64,000 bases of DNA from Acidimicrobiia bacterium (GTDB lineage Bacteria; Actinomycetota; Acidimicrobiia; Spongiisociales; JAHEDJ01), in contig DATIPS010000011.1 in the NCBI GenBank assembly GCA_035471805.1, positions 1 to 64,000 on the forward strand, read 5' to 3'. Positions 17,507 to 26,555 of the stretch are shown here, one piece after another. The notes under the pieces are model-generated. The model searched no databases and had not been told where the DNA came from. It saw only the letters and a list, made by a program, of their open reading frames with translations. The first letter of the stretch is position 1. Every line of letters starts with the position of its first letter. The position numbers were made by a program, and so were the translations under genes.

Positions 17507-18556
17507 ATGGGCGATGAGAACCCGATTGTCCGCGCCGCGGCTGTTCAAGCCGCCCCGGTATTCCTGGACCGGGCGGCAACGACCGAGAAGGCGTGCGCCC
17601 TCATCCGGGAAGCGGGTTCGAACGGTGCGCGCATCATTGCGTTTCCCGAGGGGTTCATCCCGGCACACCCGCTCTGGTTTCACTTTCATTCAGGCACGGA
17701 TGCCCATGCCACGAGGCTCAGTGTCGAACTGTTCAACAACTCGGTCGAGATCCCGGGCCGCGAGACCGACGCTCTTTGCGCGGCCGCCGCCGAGGCCGGC
17801 GCCTACGTCGTGATGGGCATGTGCGAGAAGACCCCGGGGACCTTCGGGACCATGTACAACACTCAGCTCTTCATCGGACCGGATGGTTCGGTTCTCGGGA
17901 AGCACCAGAAACTGGTTCCTACCGTCGGCGAGCGTCTCGTACACAGACCGGGCGGGCCGAACACGTTCGGCTCATTCATGACGGACTTCGGACCGATCAG
18001 CGGGTTGATGTGCGGTGAGAACTCGAATCCGCTGGCCATCTTTGCGCTGACCGCCGAGAACACCCGGGTACATGTCATGGCGTGGCCCAATCACTTCCCC
18101 AAGATCAGCATTCCGATGGCCGACATCGCCCTGACCATGGCCAGATCGTTCGCCCAGATGTCCAAGGCATTCGTGTTGAGTGCTGCCGGGGTCGTCGACG
18201 ATCGGATGCGGTCGATGCTGTCGGATCGCACCGAGGACCTCGACTTCCTTCGCCGGCCGGAGGTTGCCGGCGGGTCGGTCATCGTTGCGCCCGACATGCG
18301 GATCCTGGCCGGACCACTCGAGGGTGATGTGGAGGGGATCATCTACGCAGACCTGGACTTCGAGATCAGCGTCAAGATGAAACTGCGGCATGATCTGGCG
18401 GGTCACTACAACCGGCCGGACGTCTTTCGCCTGCTGGTCAACCGCAATCCGGCCGAGCTGATGGAGGTGTTCGACGACGGATTCGACCCCCTGAAGATCG
18501 ATGCCGGAGCCGAGGTCGAAACCGGTGGGAGACCTCAGCTGCCCTCACCGGAGTGA
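17507..18556 (+). CDS. Nitrilase-superfamily carbon-nitrogen hydrolase
   Basis: A 349-residue nitrilase-branch hydrolase. The catalytic triad is readable: Glu in FPEGFIPAHP (about 48), Lys in GKHQKLVPT (about 130) and Cys in GLMCGENSNPLA (about 166). The length and the HRPGG segment resemble true nitrilases rather than amidases. It would hydrolyse a nitrile or amide to an acid plus ammonia. The ATG at 17507 has an AGAGAGGG box about 9 nt upstream. It lies 57 bp after the LacI gene on the same strand, so it may share its transcript. The LIV-type importer at 24.6-29.5 kb could import its substrate, but that is speculation. Confidence 0.88.
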   Translation: MGDENPIVRAAAVQAAPVFLDRAATTEKACALIREAGSNGARIIAFPEGFIPAHPLWFHFHSGTDAHATRLSVELFNNSVEIPGRETDALCAAAAEAGAYVVMGMCEKTPGTFGTMYNTQLFIGPDGSVLGKHQKLVPTVGERLVHRPGGPNTFGSFMTDFGPISGLMCGENSNPLAIFALTAENTRVHVMAWPNHFPKISIPMADIALTMARSFAQMSKAFVLSAAGVVDDRMRSMLSDRTEDLDFLRRPEVAGGSVIVAPDMRILAGPLEGDVEGIIYADLDFEISVKMKLRHDLAGHYNRPDVFRLLVNRNPAELMEVFDDGFDPLKIDAGAEVETGGRPQLPSPE

Positions 18557-18647
18557 GACGACCCTGCGACGTGCGGGGATGCCGCCCGGTTGTGCAGACA
18601 CCGGTAATCGGGTGCCGGCCGGCGTCGAGACCGGAGAAGCGATCTTG

Positions 18648-18653
18648 TACAAT
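18648..18653 (+). promoter_or_regulatory. -10 box TACAAT close to a GTG start
   Basis: TACAAT ends 9 nt before the GTG at 18663 of the SDR gene, so the expected transcript would start only a few bases from the start codon. No Shine-Dalgarno lies in that space. This fits a leaderless or nearly leaderless mRNA, common in actinobacteria. No strong -35 is evident. Confidence 0.45.
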
Positions 18654-18662
18654 CCAGCAGGC

Positions 18663-19448
18663 GTGAGCGAGCAAACCGGCAACCATCCGTCTGGAATTCA
18701 CAGTCTGACCGGCAAGGTCGTGCTGGTCACAGGCAGCAGTCGCGGTATCGGCGCCGCCATTGCCCGTGCGGCCGCCGATGCCGGCGCAGACGTTGCGATC
18801 GGCTATCGAGAGCGGTCCGAGGCGGCCGCCGAGGTGGTGGAACGTATCCGGGACTCAGGGCGCCAAGCGGTCGCCTTCCAGGCCGATGTCTCAGACCCAT
18901 CCGAGTCGAAACGGATGATCGCCGAAGTCGAGGACTCGTTCGGGAGGATCGACGGACTCGTCAACAACGCCGGCGTCATGCCTTCGAGCCCTCTCCTCGA
19001 AATGGACGACGGGGAGTGGGACTCCGTGCTGCGGACCAACCTGTTCGGCCCTTTCTACTGTTCCCGTGCCGCACTGCCGGGCATGGTGCGACGCGGGAGC
19101 GGTTCGATCGTCATGATCTCCTCGCGGCTCGGTCAGATCGGCTGGCCGGAACTCGCCCATTACTCGGCAGCCAAGGCCGGCCTCCTGGGTCTGACCAAAT
19201 CGATGGCCAGGGAGTTCGGCCCCCAGGGCATCAGGGTCAATGCCGTCGCCCCCGGGTTCACCGTCACCGACATGACCCGCGCTCTGGTCGATACCGAGTC
19301 CGGGCGTCGCCGCCTCGCCGAGCTTCCCTCGCGACGGTTTCCGGAGCCCGAAGATGTGGCAGCCGCTGTGATGTTTCTGCTCTCCGACGCCGCCGCAACC
19401 TTTCACGGGCAGGCTCTGAACCCCAACGGCGGCGGGTTCATGCAGTGA
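18663..19448 (+). CDS. SDR-family oxidoreductase (FabG-like)
   Basis: A 261-residue classical short-chain dehydrogenase. It has the NAD(P) glycine motif VTGSSRGIG (about residue 24), LVNNAG, the catalytic Ser of MISSRLG, and YSAAKAG with the Tyr-x3-Lys pair. The C-terminal loop APGFTVTDM is normal. It probably oxidises or reduces a 3-hydroxyacyl-CoA or another secondary alcohol. I chose the GTG at 18663 because a TACAAT -10 lies just upstream and family homology begins soon after. It opens an operon with a CoA-transferase, an enoyl-CoA hydratase and an AroE-like enzyme, which suggests an acyl-CoA-linked degradation route. Confidence 0.85.
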   Translation: MSEQTGNHPSGIHSLTGKVVLVTGSSRGIGAAIARAAADAGADVAIGYRERSEAAAEVVERIRDSGRQAVAFQADVSDPSESKRMIAEVEDSFGRIDGLVNNAGVMPSSPLLEMDDGEWDSVLRTNLFGPFYCSRAALPGMVRRGSGSIVMISSRLGQIGWPELAHYSAAKAGLLGLTKSMAREFGPQGIRVNAVAPGFTVTDMTRALVDTESGRRRLAELPSRRFPEPEDVAAAVMFLLSDAAATFHGQALNPNGGGFMQ

Positions 19449-19461
19449 TCCGGACGGCGAC

Positions 19462-21024
19462 TTGAAGCTCGTAACTGCTGAGGAAGCCGCCCGGCTCATT
19501 CCCGACGGTGCAACGGTGATCGTCGGCGGTTCGGGAGCGGGACACGCAGTTCCACAACGGTTCATCGATGCTCTGGAGACCGTCTACCTCGCCGAGGGCC
19601 GGCCGAGGGACCTCACCACCGTCAGGGTGGTCGGGATCGGTGATTTCGCCGAGCGCGGATTCTCGCAGCTCGCCATACCGGGCCTCATGCGCCGCACCAT
19701 CGGATCGAATATCGGCAACGAACCCCGGCTCGCCGCGCTGGTGGCCGCAGGGGCAATAGAGGCGTACTCGTTCCCGCAAGGCGTCCTATCGCAGCTTTGC
19801 CGTGACATTGCCGCCGGGCGACCCGGCCTCGTCACCAAGATCGGGTTAAACACCTACGTCGACCCGCGCCAGACCGGGGGCAAACAGGGTTCGGCTCGAG
19901 AAGATCTTGTCGAAGTCGTCGAGCTCGCAGGAGAGGAGTGGCTCCTCTTCCGCTCGTTTCCGATTGATGTCGCCGTCATAAGGGGATCCACTATCGACGA
20001 GGATGGGAATCTCACCCTCGACAAGGAAGCGATCAACGGAGAGATGCTTCCCATGGCGATGGCAGCCCACAACTCGCGCGGCATCGTCATCGCCCAAGCG
20101 CAGGAGATGGTGCCGCGAGGGGCCCTTGTCCCTCGGCGCGTGCAGGTTCCCGGCGCGCTGATCGACTACGCCTTCCTCGATCCGGATCAACAGCAGACCT
20201 ATCTCACCGGTTACTCCCCGTTCTTTGCAGGGGCCGCCCGCCGGGATCAGGTTTCCGGCCGACCGCCGCTACCCCTCGACGTGCGCAAGGTCATCGCCCG
20301 GCGATCGCTGCTCGAGTTCGGCAGGGGTCAGGTGGCGAACCTCGGGTTCGGAATCAGCCAGAACATCGGCGCAATCGCGCAAGAAGAGGAGGTCGCCCAC
20401 TTGCTGGTGTTGACCGTCGAACAGGGGGTCTTCGGTGGTGTACCGGCAGCCGGGAACGACGGTGGGGCCGGACTCAACTATCAAGCATTGATCGACCAGC
20501 CGTATATGTTCGACTTCTACGACGGTGGTGGAATCGACATCGCCAGCCTTTCGTTCGCGGAGGTCGACGCCGCCGGGAACGTCAACGTGCACGCCTTCGG
20601 CGATCGGCTGCGCGGACCCGGCGGTTTTCCCAACATCAGCCAAGGCGCCCGCAAGGTGTGCTTCGTTGGGACACTCACGACCGGTGGGCTGGAGGCGGTG
20701 GTGGAGGACGGGAGGATCGAGATTGCGGCCGAAGGCAACACCAGGCGGTTCGTCGATCGGGTTCGAGAGATCACCTTCAGCGGTCCGGCCTCTGCCGAAC
20801 GCGGTCAAGAGGTCCGTTACATCACAGAACGGGCGGTCTTCGCTCTATTGGACGGCACGGTCACACTGATAGAGATAGCAGAGGGCCTCGATCCGGAGTC
20901 GGATGTAATTGCCCACATGGGTTTCCGCCCGGCAGTCTCGCCGGACCTGAGGCACATCGATCCGGCGGTATTCAGCGCCGGTACGATGGGTCTGCTTCAG
21001 CGCCTCACCGGGGAAGACCAGTGA
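19462..21024 (+). CDS. Acyl-CoA:carboxylate CoA-transferase (propionate-CoA transferase type)
   Basis: A 520-residue fused alpha/beta family I CoA-transferase. The N-terminal half has the GGSGAGHAVPQ phosphate-loop-like turn. The second half carries the active-site region TVEQGVFGGVPAAG, where the Glu (about residue 325) would form the gamma-glutamyl-CoA thioester. The order and length match Pct/YdiF-type enzymes. It moves CoA from a donor such as acetyl-CoA or succinyl-CoA onto a carboxylic acid. The TTG at 19462 is 13 bp after the SDR stop, with no strong RBS, suggesting coupling. The stop overlaps the enoyl-CoA hydratase start as GTGA. Confidence 0.88.
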   Translation: MKLVTAEEAARLIPDGATVIVGGSGAGHAVPQRFIDALETVYLAEGRPRDLTTVRVVGIGDFAERGFSQLAIPGLMRRTIGSNIGNEPRLAALVAAGAIEAYSFPQGVLSQLCRDIAAGRPGLVTKIGLNTYVDPRQTGGKQGSAREDLVEVVELAGEEWLLFRSFPIDVAVIRGSTIDEDGNLTLDKEAINGEMLPMAMAAHNSRGIVIAQAQEMVPRGALVPRRVQVPGALIDYAFLDPDQQQTYLTGYSPFFAGAARRDQVSGRPPLPLDVRKVIARRSLLEFGRGQVANLGFGISQNIGAIAQEEEVAHLLVLTVEQGVFGGVPAAGNDGGAGLNYQALIDQPYMFDFYDGGGIDIASLSFAEVDAAGNVNVHAFGDRLRGPGGFPNISQGARKVCFVGTLTTGGLEAVVEDGRIEIAAEGNTRRFVDRVREITFSGPASAERGQEVRYITERAVFALLDGTVTLIEIAEGLDPESDVIAHMGFRPAVSPDLRHIDPAVFSAGTMGLLQRLTGEDQ

Positions 21025-21797
21025 CCGAAGATCTGATCGTCGTCGAACCGGGGGTGATTGTCACCATCCGGTTGAACAACCCGCCGCTCAACCTCATTTC
21101 AAAGGAGGTGACTGCGGCACTCGGTGACGCTCTGCGCCGCATCGCGGGACTCGACGAAGTCCGGGCCGTTGTGTTGGCCGGCTCCGGCGATCGAGCCTTT
21201 TCGGCCGGTTCCGACGTGAAGGAGTTCACATCGCTCCGGGGTCGTGTCGGCGAAGGGAAGTTGATTGAGGAGAATGCCGTGTACAACCAGCTCGCAGATC
21301 TGCCGGTGCCGACGGTCGCAGCCATCGAAGGCAATGCGCTCGGTGGCGGACTCGAGCTGGCCCTGTGTTGTGATCTGCGGGTGGCCTCCAGAACGGCGCT
21401 TCTCGGCATGCCCGAGGTCCGGCTCGGGGTGATGCCGGGCTCGGGAGGGACCCAGCGGTTGCCGCGACTCATCGGATCGGCGCGCGCCAAGGAGCTGATC
21501 TTGCTCGGGGAGATCATCGATGCCGACACCGCGCTCGGATTCGGGTTGGTCAATCGGGTGGTGCCGGGAGGTCAAGCCGAAGCCGGCGCGAGAGAACTCG
21601 CCGAGACGCTGGCTTCCCGCGGTCCGGTGGCGGTCCGCGAAGCCAAGGCAGCCATCGACATCGCGCTCGATCTATCACTCAAAGAAGGTCAGGTGATGGA
21701 ACTCGCAGCCAGCGAGAGGGTCTTCTCCTCCGAGGATATGCTGGAAGGTGCGGCGGCGTTCATCGAGAAGCGGCCGGCCGAGTTCAGGAACCGATGA
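21021..21797 (+). CDS. Enoyl-CoA hydratase/isomerase family protein
   Basis: A 258-residue crotonase-fold protein. The oxyanion-hole segments are FSAGSDVKEF (about residue 60) and the AIEGNALGGGLELALCCD motif. A Glu in GMPEVRLGVMPGSGGTQRLPR matches one of the two hydratase glutamates; the other is less clear. It should act on an acyl-CoA as a hydratase, isomerase or hydrolase. The GTG start at 21021 overlaps the CoA-transferase stop by 4 bp, and its own stop overlaps the AroE-like start by 4 bp, so all three are translationally coupled. The trio suggests activation to CoA followed by chain processing. Confidence 0.88.
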   Translation: MTEDLIVVEPGVIVTIRLNNPPLNLISKEVTAALGDALRRIAGLDEVRAVVLAGSGDRAFSAGSDVKEFTSLRGRVGEGKLIEENAVYNQLADLPVPTVAAIEGNALGGGLELALCCDLRVASRTALLGMPEVRLGVMPGSGGTQRLPRLIGSARAKELILLGEIIDADTALGFGLVNRVVPGGQAEAGARELAETLASRGPVAVREAKAAIDIALDLSLKEGQVMELAASERVFSSEDMLEGAAAFIEKRPAEFRNR

Positions 21798-22645
21798 GGA
21801 GTGATCGCGTGACACGGTCGGTTGCTTTGATCGGACATCCCCTCAAACGGCGCCATTCCGAGGTCATGCACAACGCGGCGTTCCGGCACTATTCAATCGA
21901 TGCGAGCTATGAGCTGCGCGAAATAGAGCCCGATGAAGTCCCGGGCTTCGTCGAAGAGGCACGCGGCGAGGCCTGGTTGGGATTCCAGGTCACCGCCCCC
22001 TACAAACGTTTGATAATGGAGCACCTCGACACGGTCGAGGAAGGCGCCCGGCAGATCGGCGCCGTGAATAGCGTCCTCCGTCGAGACGACGGCACCCTGG
22101 TCGGGTTCAACACCGACGCACCCGGTTTTCGGCAAGCGGCCGAGTCGGCCTTCGACATCCGGTTCTCCGGTCTCCGGGCGGCAGTGGCCGGTGCCGGCGG
22201 CGCGGCCAGGGCAGTGGTCCATGCGCTGGTGGAGGGGGGCATCGACTCGGTTGTCATATGCGATCTCATCTCATCGCGAGCCGACGATCTCGCGGCGGCC
22301 TACGGGGACGCGGTCCGAGCCGTTGGTCTCGGCGGCGAGTTCGAGGATGCACTCGGTGGCGTGGATCTGGCAGTGCACGCGACAACGGTAGGCATGATCG
22401 AACCGGGGGTTGCTTTCGACGTGGCCGCCCTGGGGGATGAAGCAGCGGTGTTCGATCTCGTCTACAACCCTCCGGAATCTGAGTTGCTTCGCCGGGCCCG
22501 GGCCCGCGGGCTGCCGGCGGCCAACGGGTTGGGAATGCTCGTTGCTCAGGCCGAGATAGCGTTCGAGCGCTGGACCGGGGTGTCGGGCGCCGGTCCGATC
22601 CTGCACGCGGCGCTGACCGCCGGACCGCTCTCGCCGCCGGCCTAG
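21794..22645 (+). CDS. Shikimate/quinate dehydrogenase-like (AroE family)
   Basis: A 283-residue AroE-type NAD(P) dehydrogenase. The substrate-binding N-terminal domain has GHPLKRRHSEVMHN and the catalytic Lys in QVTAPYKRLI (family NVTxPxK). GAVNSVLRRDDG and GFNTDAPGF supply further shikimate contacts. The Rossmann domain has GAGGAARAVVHAL. A canonical AroE makes shikimate. Here it lies in a CoA-transferase/hydratase operon rather than with aro genes, which favours a catabolic quinate/shikimate or related hydroxy-acid role. The ATG at 21794 overlaps the previous stop (ATGA). A CAAACGTTTG decamer occurs inside the TAPYKRL codons. Confidence 0.82.
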   Translation: MRSDRVTRSVALIGHPLKRRHSEVMHNAAFRHYSIDASYELREIEPDEVPGFVEEARGEAWLGFQVTAPYKRLIMEHLDTVEEGARQIGAVNSVLRRDDGTLVGFNTDAPGFRQAAESAFDIRFSGLRAAVAGAGGAARAVVHALVEGGIDSVVICDLISSRADDLAAAYGDAVRAVGLGGEFEDALGGVDLAVHATTVGMIEPGVAFDVAALGDEAAVFDLVYNPPESELLRRARARGLPAANGLGMLVAQAEIAFERWTGVSGAGPILHAALTAGPLSPPA

Positions 22646-22755
22646 CTGAGGAAGAAGGGGAACGCCTCCATGCTGGATTTGAGCCGGCGCACCTAGCTAA
22701 GGTCAGCGTGTCCCGCCCTGCTGGGCATTCATCAATCAAGATGGTTGGAGATGAG

Positions 22756-23424
22756 ATGGCGAGGTTCGCGAGGCTCACGGTGCTCAACACCATGATCGAG
22801 GTTGGGCTGGTACCCGTATTCCACCACGGTGACATCGACACTGCACGTTCGATCGTCGACGCATTGAGCCGCGGTGGAGCCCGGACTATCGAGTTCACGA
22901 ATCGGGGCGATCACGCCTTCGAGGTGTTCTCCGAGCTGGAGCGGCACTGCGCCGAGCAGCATCCCCAGGTCATGCTCGGCGTTGGATCGGTCGTAGATGA
23001 CGTCACCGCCGGCATGTACATGAACCTCGGAGCCAACTTCGTGGTCGGCCCCATCCTCGACCGGCGGGTGGCGGAGGTATGCAACCGGCGGAAGGTCGCC
23101 TACTCACCCGGGTGCGCTTCGCCCACCGAAATCACTCTCGCGCACGAACTCGGCTGCGAAATCGTGAAGGTGTTCCCAGGGGGGTTGGTCGGGGGACCCG
23201 CCTTTGTCAAAGCCTTCCTCGCTCCCTGTCCATGGGCTCTCCTGATGCCCACCGGCGGTGTAGACGTCACCGAGGAGTCGCTGGCCGCCTGGTTCGATGC
23301 GGGGGTGCCGTGTGTCGGCATAGGCTCCAAGCTGGTCGGCAAGGATCTCGTTGAGGCAGGCGATTGGAGCACCCTCGAACAGCGTACGGCCGATGTCATC
23401 GCAACGATATCGAGTCTCAGGTAG
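22756..23424 (+). CDS. eda: 2-keto-3-deoxy-6-phosphogluconate / 2-keto-4-hydroxyglutarate aldolase
   Basis: A 222-residue class I KDPG aldolase. The general acid/base Glu is in ARTIEFTNRG (about residue 46) and the Schiff-base Lys is in CEIVKVFPGG (about residue 137). The phosphate-binding LMPTGGVDV and GVPCVGIGSKL loops are present. It cleaves KDPG to pyruvate and glyceraldehyde-3-phosphate. The ATG at 22756 was chosen because GGAG lies 5 nt upstream. The KDG kinase gene follows after 44 bp on the same strand, so the two complete KDG catabolism. No Entner-Doudoroff dehydratase (edd) is near. Confidence 0.9.
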   Translation: MARFARLTVLNTMIEVGLVPVFHHGDIDTARSIVDALSRGGARTIEFTNRGDHAFEVFSELERHCAEQHPQVMLGVGSVVDDVTAGMYMNLGANFVVGPILDRRVAEVCNRRKVAYSPGCASPTEITLAHELGCEIVKVFPGGLVGGPAFVKAFLAPCPWALLMPTGGVDVTEESLAAWFDAGVPCVGIGSKLVGKDLVEAGDWSTLEQRTADVIATISSLR

Positions 23425-23468
23425 ATCGGATCGGGCAATCAGTGGGCCAATGGAGTAGGAGAGAACCG

Positions 23469-24569
23469 ATGCCGGTACTGGATTTGAAAGGTCGAGACGA
23501 ATGTCGCTGGGATGCCGCGGCACTCGGTGAGGTGATGCTGCGATTCGACCCCGGCCCGGGAAGGGTACGCACCGCCCGTTCGTTCAACGTTTGGGAAGGG
23601 GGAGGGGAGTACAACGTGGCGCGCGCCTTGCGAAAGTGCTTCGGCCTCCGCACCGCTCTGGTCAGCGCGCTCGTGGACAATGAGATCGGGCACCTGGTGG
23701 AGGATCTCATCCTCACGGGTGGAGTGGATGTCTCGCACCTGAAGTGGGTGCCCTACGACGGGCTCGGCCGTGCATCACGAGTTGGTCTCAACTTCACCGA
23801 AAGGGGTTTCGGGATCAGGCCAGCCCTGGGAACCTCCGATCGCGGGCACACCGCCGCCTCACAACTGCAGCCGGGCGACATCGACTGGAACCGGCTGTTC
23901 GGTGAGGAAGGGGTGCGGTGGTTTCACACCGGGGGGATATTTGCGGCGCTGTCTGCCTCTACTCCCCAGGTTGTCATCGAGGCGATCACCGCCGCCAAGC
24001 AACACGGGACGGTGGTCTCGTACGATCTCAACTACCGGCCTTCATTGTGGGAGTCGCACGGCGGAAGCGCCAGGGCTATCGAGGTCAATCGAACCATCGC
24101 TCCGATGGTCGACGTAATGATCGGCAACGAGGAGGACTTCACCGCCTCACTGGGATTCGCGGTGGATGGCGTCGACGGAGCACTGTCCAAGCTCGACCCC
24201 ACTGCCTTCGGTCGCATGATCGCGTCGGTGGTCAACGAGTACCCCAATTTCAAGGTGGTCGCCACCACGCTGCGAAATGCCGGGACCGCCACCCTGAACG
24301 ACTGGTCTGCGGTTCTGTACGCCGGGGGAGAGCTTCACGTCGCGCGGAAACGCGAGAACCTGGAGATTTACGATCGAGTCGGCGGAGGAGACGGGTTCGC
24401 GTCCGGCATGGCGTACGCGTTCCTGGCCGGCAAGTCTCCTGCGGAAGCGGTCGACTACGGAGCCACCCACGGGGCTCTCGCAATGACGACCCCCGGAGAC
24501 ACCTCGATGGTCACCCTGGCCGAGGTCGAACGAGCCATCGGCGCATCCGGGGCGCGGGTGATCCGTTGA
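23469..24569 (+). CDS. kdgK: 2-keto-3-deoxygluconate kinase (PfkB family)
   Basis: A 366-residue ribokinase/PfkB-fold sugar kinase. It has the N-terminal GEVMLRFDPGPGR motif, the substrate loop GGGEYNVARAL, and the C-terminal anion-hole motif YDRVGGGDGFASG with the catalytic Asp. The aldolase neighbour and the wide N-terminal substrate loop support KDG as substrate, giving KDPG for Eda. A GGAG box precedes the ATG at 23469. Together with eda it offers an entry to pyruvate for KDG made from uronates, altronate or inositol-derived tagaturonate. Another ketose or sugar acid remains possible. Confidence 0.83.
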   Translation: MPVLDLKGRDECRWDAAALGEVMLRFDPGPGRVRTARSFNVWEGGGEYNVARALRKCFGLRTALVSALVDNEIGHLVEDLILTGGVDVSHLKWVPYDGLGRASRVGLNFTERGFGIRPALGTSDRGHTAASQLQPGDIDWNRLFGEEGVRWFHTGGIFAALSASTPQVVIEAITAAKQHGTVVSYDLNYRPSLWESHGGSARAIEVNRTIAPMVDVMIGNEEDFTASLGFAVDGVDGALSKLDPTAFGRMIASVVNEYPNFKVVATTLRNAGTATLNDWSAVLYAGGELHVARKRENLEIYDRVGGGDGFASGMAYAFLAGKSPAEAVDYGATHGALAMTTPGDTSMVTLAEVERAIGASGARVIR

Positions 24570-24621
24570 CCGGTTGAGCACGCCGGCACTTCTCGCGGCG
24601 CCGACGGACGCGCCGGAAGCA

Positions 24622-25659
24622 TCAATCCCAGTCGAGAAACGCCGGTAGCCGGCTCCGCTTGCGAAGTGTTCCGACAATGCCGAGCGGGAAGAACAACAGG
24701 ACGGCCACCAGCAGGCCACCTTGAATCACGATGTTTATCTCACTGGCTCCGAAGACGATGAGTGAAAACTCATTGATGGCGTAGATGAGGACGGCACCGA
24801 CCACGGGCCCGGCGATCGTGCCCTTTCCTCCGATGATGGCCATCAAGACCATCTGCGCGGAGATCGCCACCGTGAAGAACACGGTCGGCCGCACGAATGC
24901 GATCGAGTATCCATAGATCGCCCCGACGACCCCTACCCAAAAGGCGCTGATGGCGAACGCGGAGATCTTGTAGCTGCGGGTGGGAACCCCGGCGACCTCG
25001 GCTTTGACCTCGTCCTCCGCGATCGCCCGCAGACCCATGCCGAACTTGGAGTGCGCCACCCGATAGGACAACCACACAGATCCCATCGCGGCCAGGAGCA
25101 TCGCGTAGTAGAACGGGGTGCGCAGCCAGTCCTGGGAGAAGGGCGGAGAGGGGAGCGGGAGGCCGGCCGTTCCGCCCAGGTAGTCGATGTTGTCGAACAT
25201 GAGAAGGAACATGAACAACAACGCGATCGTTGAGATGATGAAGGCCGGTCCCCGGGTGCGCAAGGTGATGAACCCGGCGAGGAAGCCGAGCGCCACTGCA
25301 GTCAAGCCTCCGAGCACCGCCGTCAGGAACGGGCTGATGTCGTGGTAGTAGAGCAAAACGCCGGCAACGTAGCCGCCCACGCCCATGAACACGCTGTGAC
25401 CCAGAGAAATGTATCCGGCGAACCCGCCGAGTATGTTCCAGCTCGATGCCATGGTCACCCACATGAAGACCAAGGCACCGAGTGTCATGACATAGCTGTA
25501 GGAGCCGATCAAGGGGCGGAACAACGGCAAAGCCAACAGGGCTATGAGAAGCCCCGCCAGCACGTACCAGCGATAGCGAGCCGGACCGGGAGGTGGCTGA
25601 ACTCCCCCGGGTTCCGGAGTTGAGTCGTCGGGACTTGCAGCGGCCCTGTCTTCAATCAC
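24622..25659 (-). CDS. livM: LIV-type ABC transporter permease (LivM)
   Basis: A 345-residue inner-membrane permease with about ten hydrophobic segments and the LivM motif WNILGGFAGYISLGHSVFMGVGGY. The cytoplasmic coupling loop GMGLRAIAEDEVKAEVAGVPT contacts the ATPases. It starts at the GTG at 25659, overlapping the LivH stop (GTGA). It is the last gene of the importer operon (binding protein, LivG, LivF, LivH, LivM). Such systems import branched-chain amino acids, amides, urea or aromatic acids. The actual substrate is not evident from the sequence. Confidence 0.9.
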   Translation of the reverse strand: MIEDRAAASPDDSTPEPGGVQPPPGPARYRWYVLAGLLIALLALPLFRPLIGSYSYVMTLGALVFMWVTMASSWNILGGFAGYISLGHSVFMGVGGYVAGVLLYYHDISPFLTAVLGGLTAVALGFLAGFITLRTRGPAFIISTIALLFMFLLMFDNIDYLGGTAGLPLPSPPFSQDWLRTPFYYAMLLAAMGSVWLSYRVAHSKFGMGLRAIAEDEVKAEVAGVPTRSYKISAFAISAFWVGVVGAIYGYSIAFVRPTVFFTVAISAQMVLMAIIGGKGTIAGPVVGAVLIYAINEFSLIVFGASEINIVIQGGLLVAVLLFFPLGIVGTLRKRSRLPAFLDWD

Positions 25660-26555
25660 ACTGCCAGCTCCTTGCCGAACAAACCTCGCGGCCTGATGAG
25701 CAGGATCAGGAACAGCGCCAGATAGAAGGTCATCGGACCCCAGGTGGCACCGATCTGATCGACCACGAATGAACTGGCGACGCCGAGCGCCAACGCTCCG
25801 ATCACGGCGCCCTTGATGCTCCCCATGCCACCCAGCACGACCAGTGCCAACAGGACCGCCACCCATTGCCAGTGGCGGAACGGGAAGAACGGGAAGAGGT
25901 AGCTCATCAGGGCTCCCGAGCCTCCGCCGAGAGCGGCCGACAAGCCAAATGAGATCGCCGAGACCCGGCGCACGTTCACACCCACGATCTGTGCGGCGGC
26001 CCGGTTCTGCATCGTGGCGCGTATGCCGTAGCCCGTCTGGCTGTAGCGCAGGAACGCCCAGAGGCCGACCAGCAAGAAGATGCTCATCATCAATGCATAG
26101 AGCTGGCCCTTCGGGATGAAGAGGATGTCGCCCTCCGGCAAGAACGACCCGTCGACTATCAACGAATCGGTGGCGTACGCCGGCGTGGCTTTGCGATAGA
26201 TGCCGGTAAAGGCAAATCCGAGAAGGCCTTCGATGGTGAGTGCAATGCCAAAGGTGAGCAGCACCGTCATTTCGGTGTATTTGGCCGTTCCTTCGATTCT
26301 CCTGAACAGGATCTGATAGACCGCCAGGCCGAATAGGAACATCGCAGGTATGACAAACAGAATAGAAACGAGTGGATCGATGCCGAGTTGCTCCCAGGCG
26401 AAGAATGATATGTAGGCGGCGCCGATGATGAACACGGCGTGGGCCAGGTTGACGATTCGCATGACGCCGAAGGCGAGAGTCAGACCGGCCGCCATGAGCG
26501 CGTATACACCGCCCAGCAGCAGTCCGAGGATCGCAACTTGAAGAATGTGCGTCAT
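25656..26555 (-). CDS. livH: LIV-type ABC transporter permease (LivH)
   Basis: A 299-residue permease with about eight membrane helices. LivH features are GGVYALMAAGLTLAFGVMRIVNLAHA at the start and VALLLALVVLGGMGSIKGAVIGAL near the C-terminus. The coupling loop is GIRATMQNRAAAQIVGVNVRR. It pairs with LivM to form the membrane channel. The ATG at 26555 overlaps the LivF stop (ATGA), and the stop overlaps the LivM start (GTGA). The long frame covering 26556-26675 upstream is a shadow of LivF. Confidence 0.9.
   Translation of the reverse strand: MTHILQVAILGLLLGGVYALMAAGLTLAFGVMRIVNLAHAVFIIGAAYISFFAWEQLGIDPLVSILFVIPAMFLFGLAVYQILFRRIEGTAKYTEMTVLLTFGIALTIEGLLGFAFTGIYRKATPAYATDSLIVDGSFLPEGDILFIPKGQLYALMMSIFLLVGLWAFLRYSQTGYGIRATMQNRAAAQIVGVNVRRVSAISFGLSAALGGGSGALMSYLFPFFPFRHWQWVAVLLALVVLGGMGSIKGAVIGALALGVASSFVVDQIGATWGPMTFYLALFLILLIRPRGLFGKELAV

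Noticed and set aside
23585-23593. CAACGTTTG in the KDG kinase gene
   Set aside because: One base is missing relative to the operator and it lies in coding sequence for FNVWEG, so it is treated as chance.
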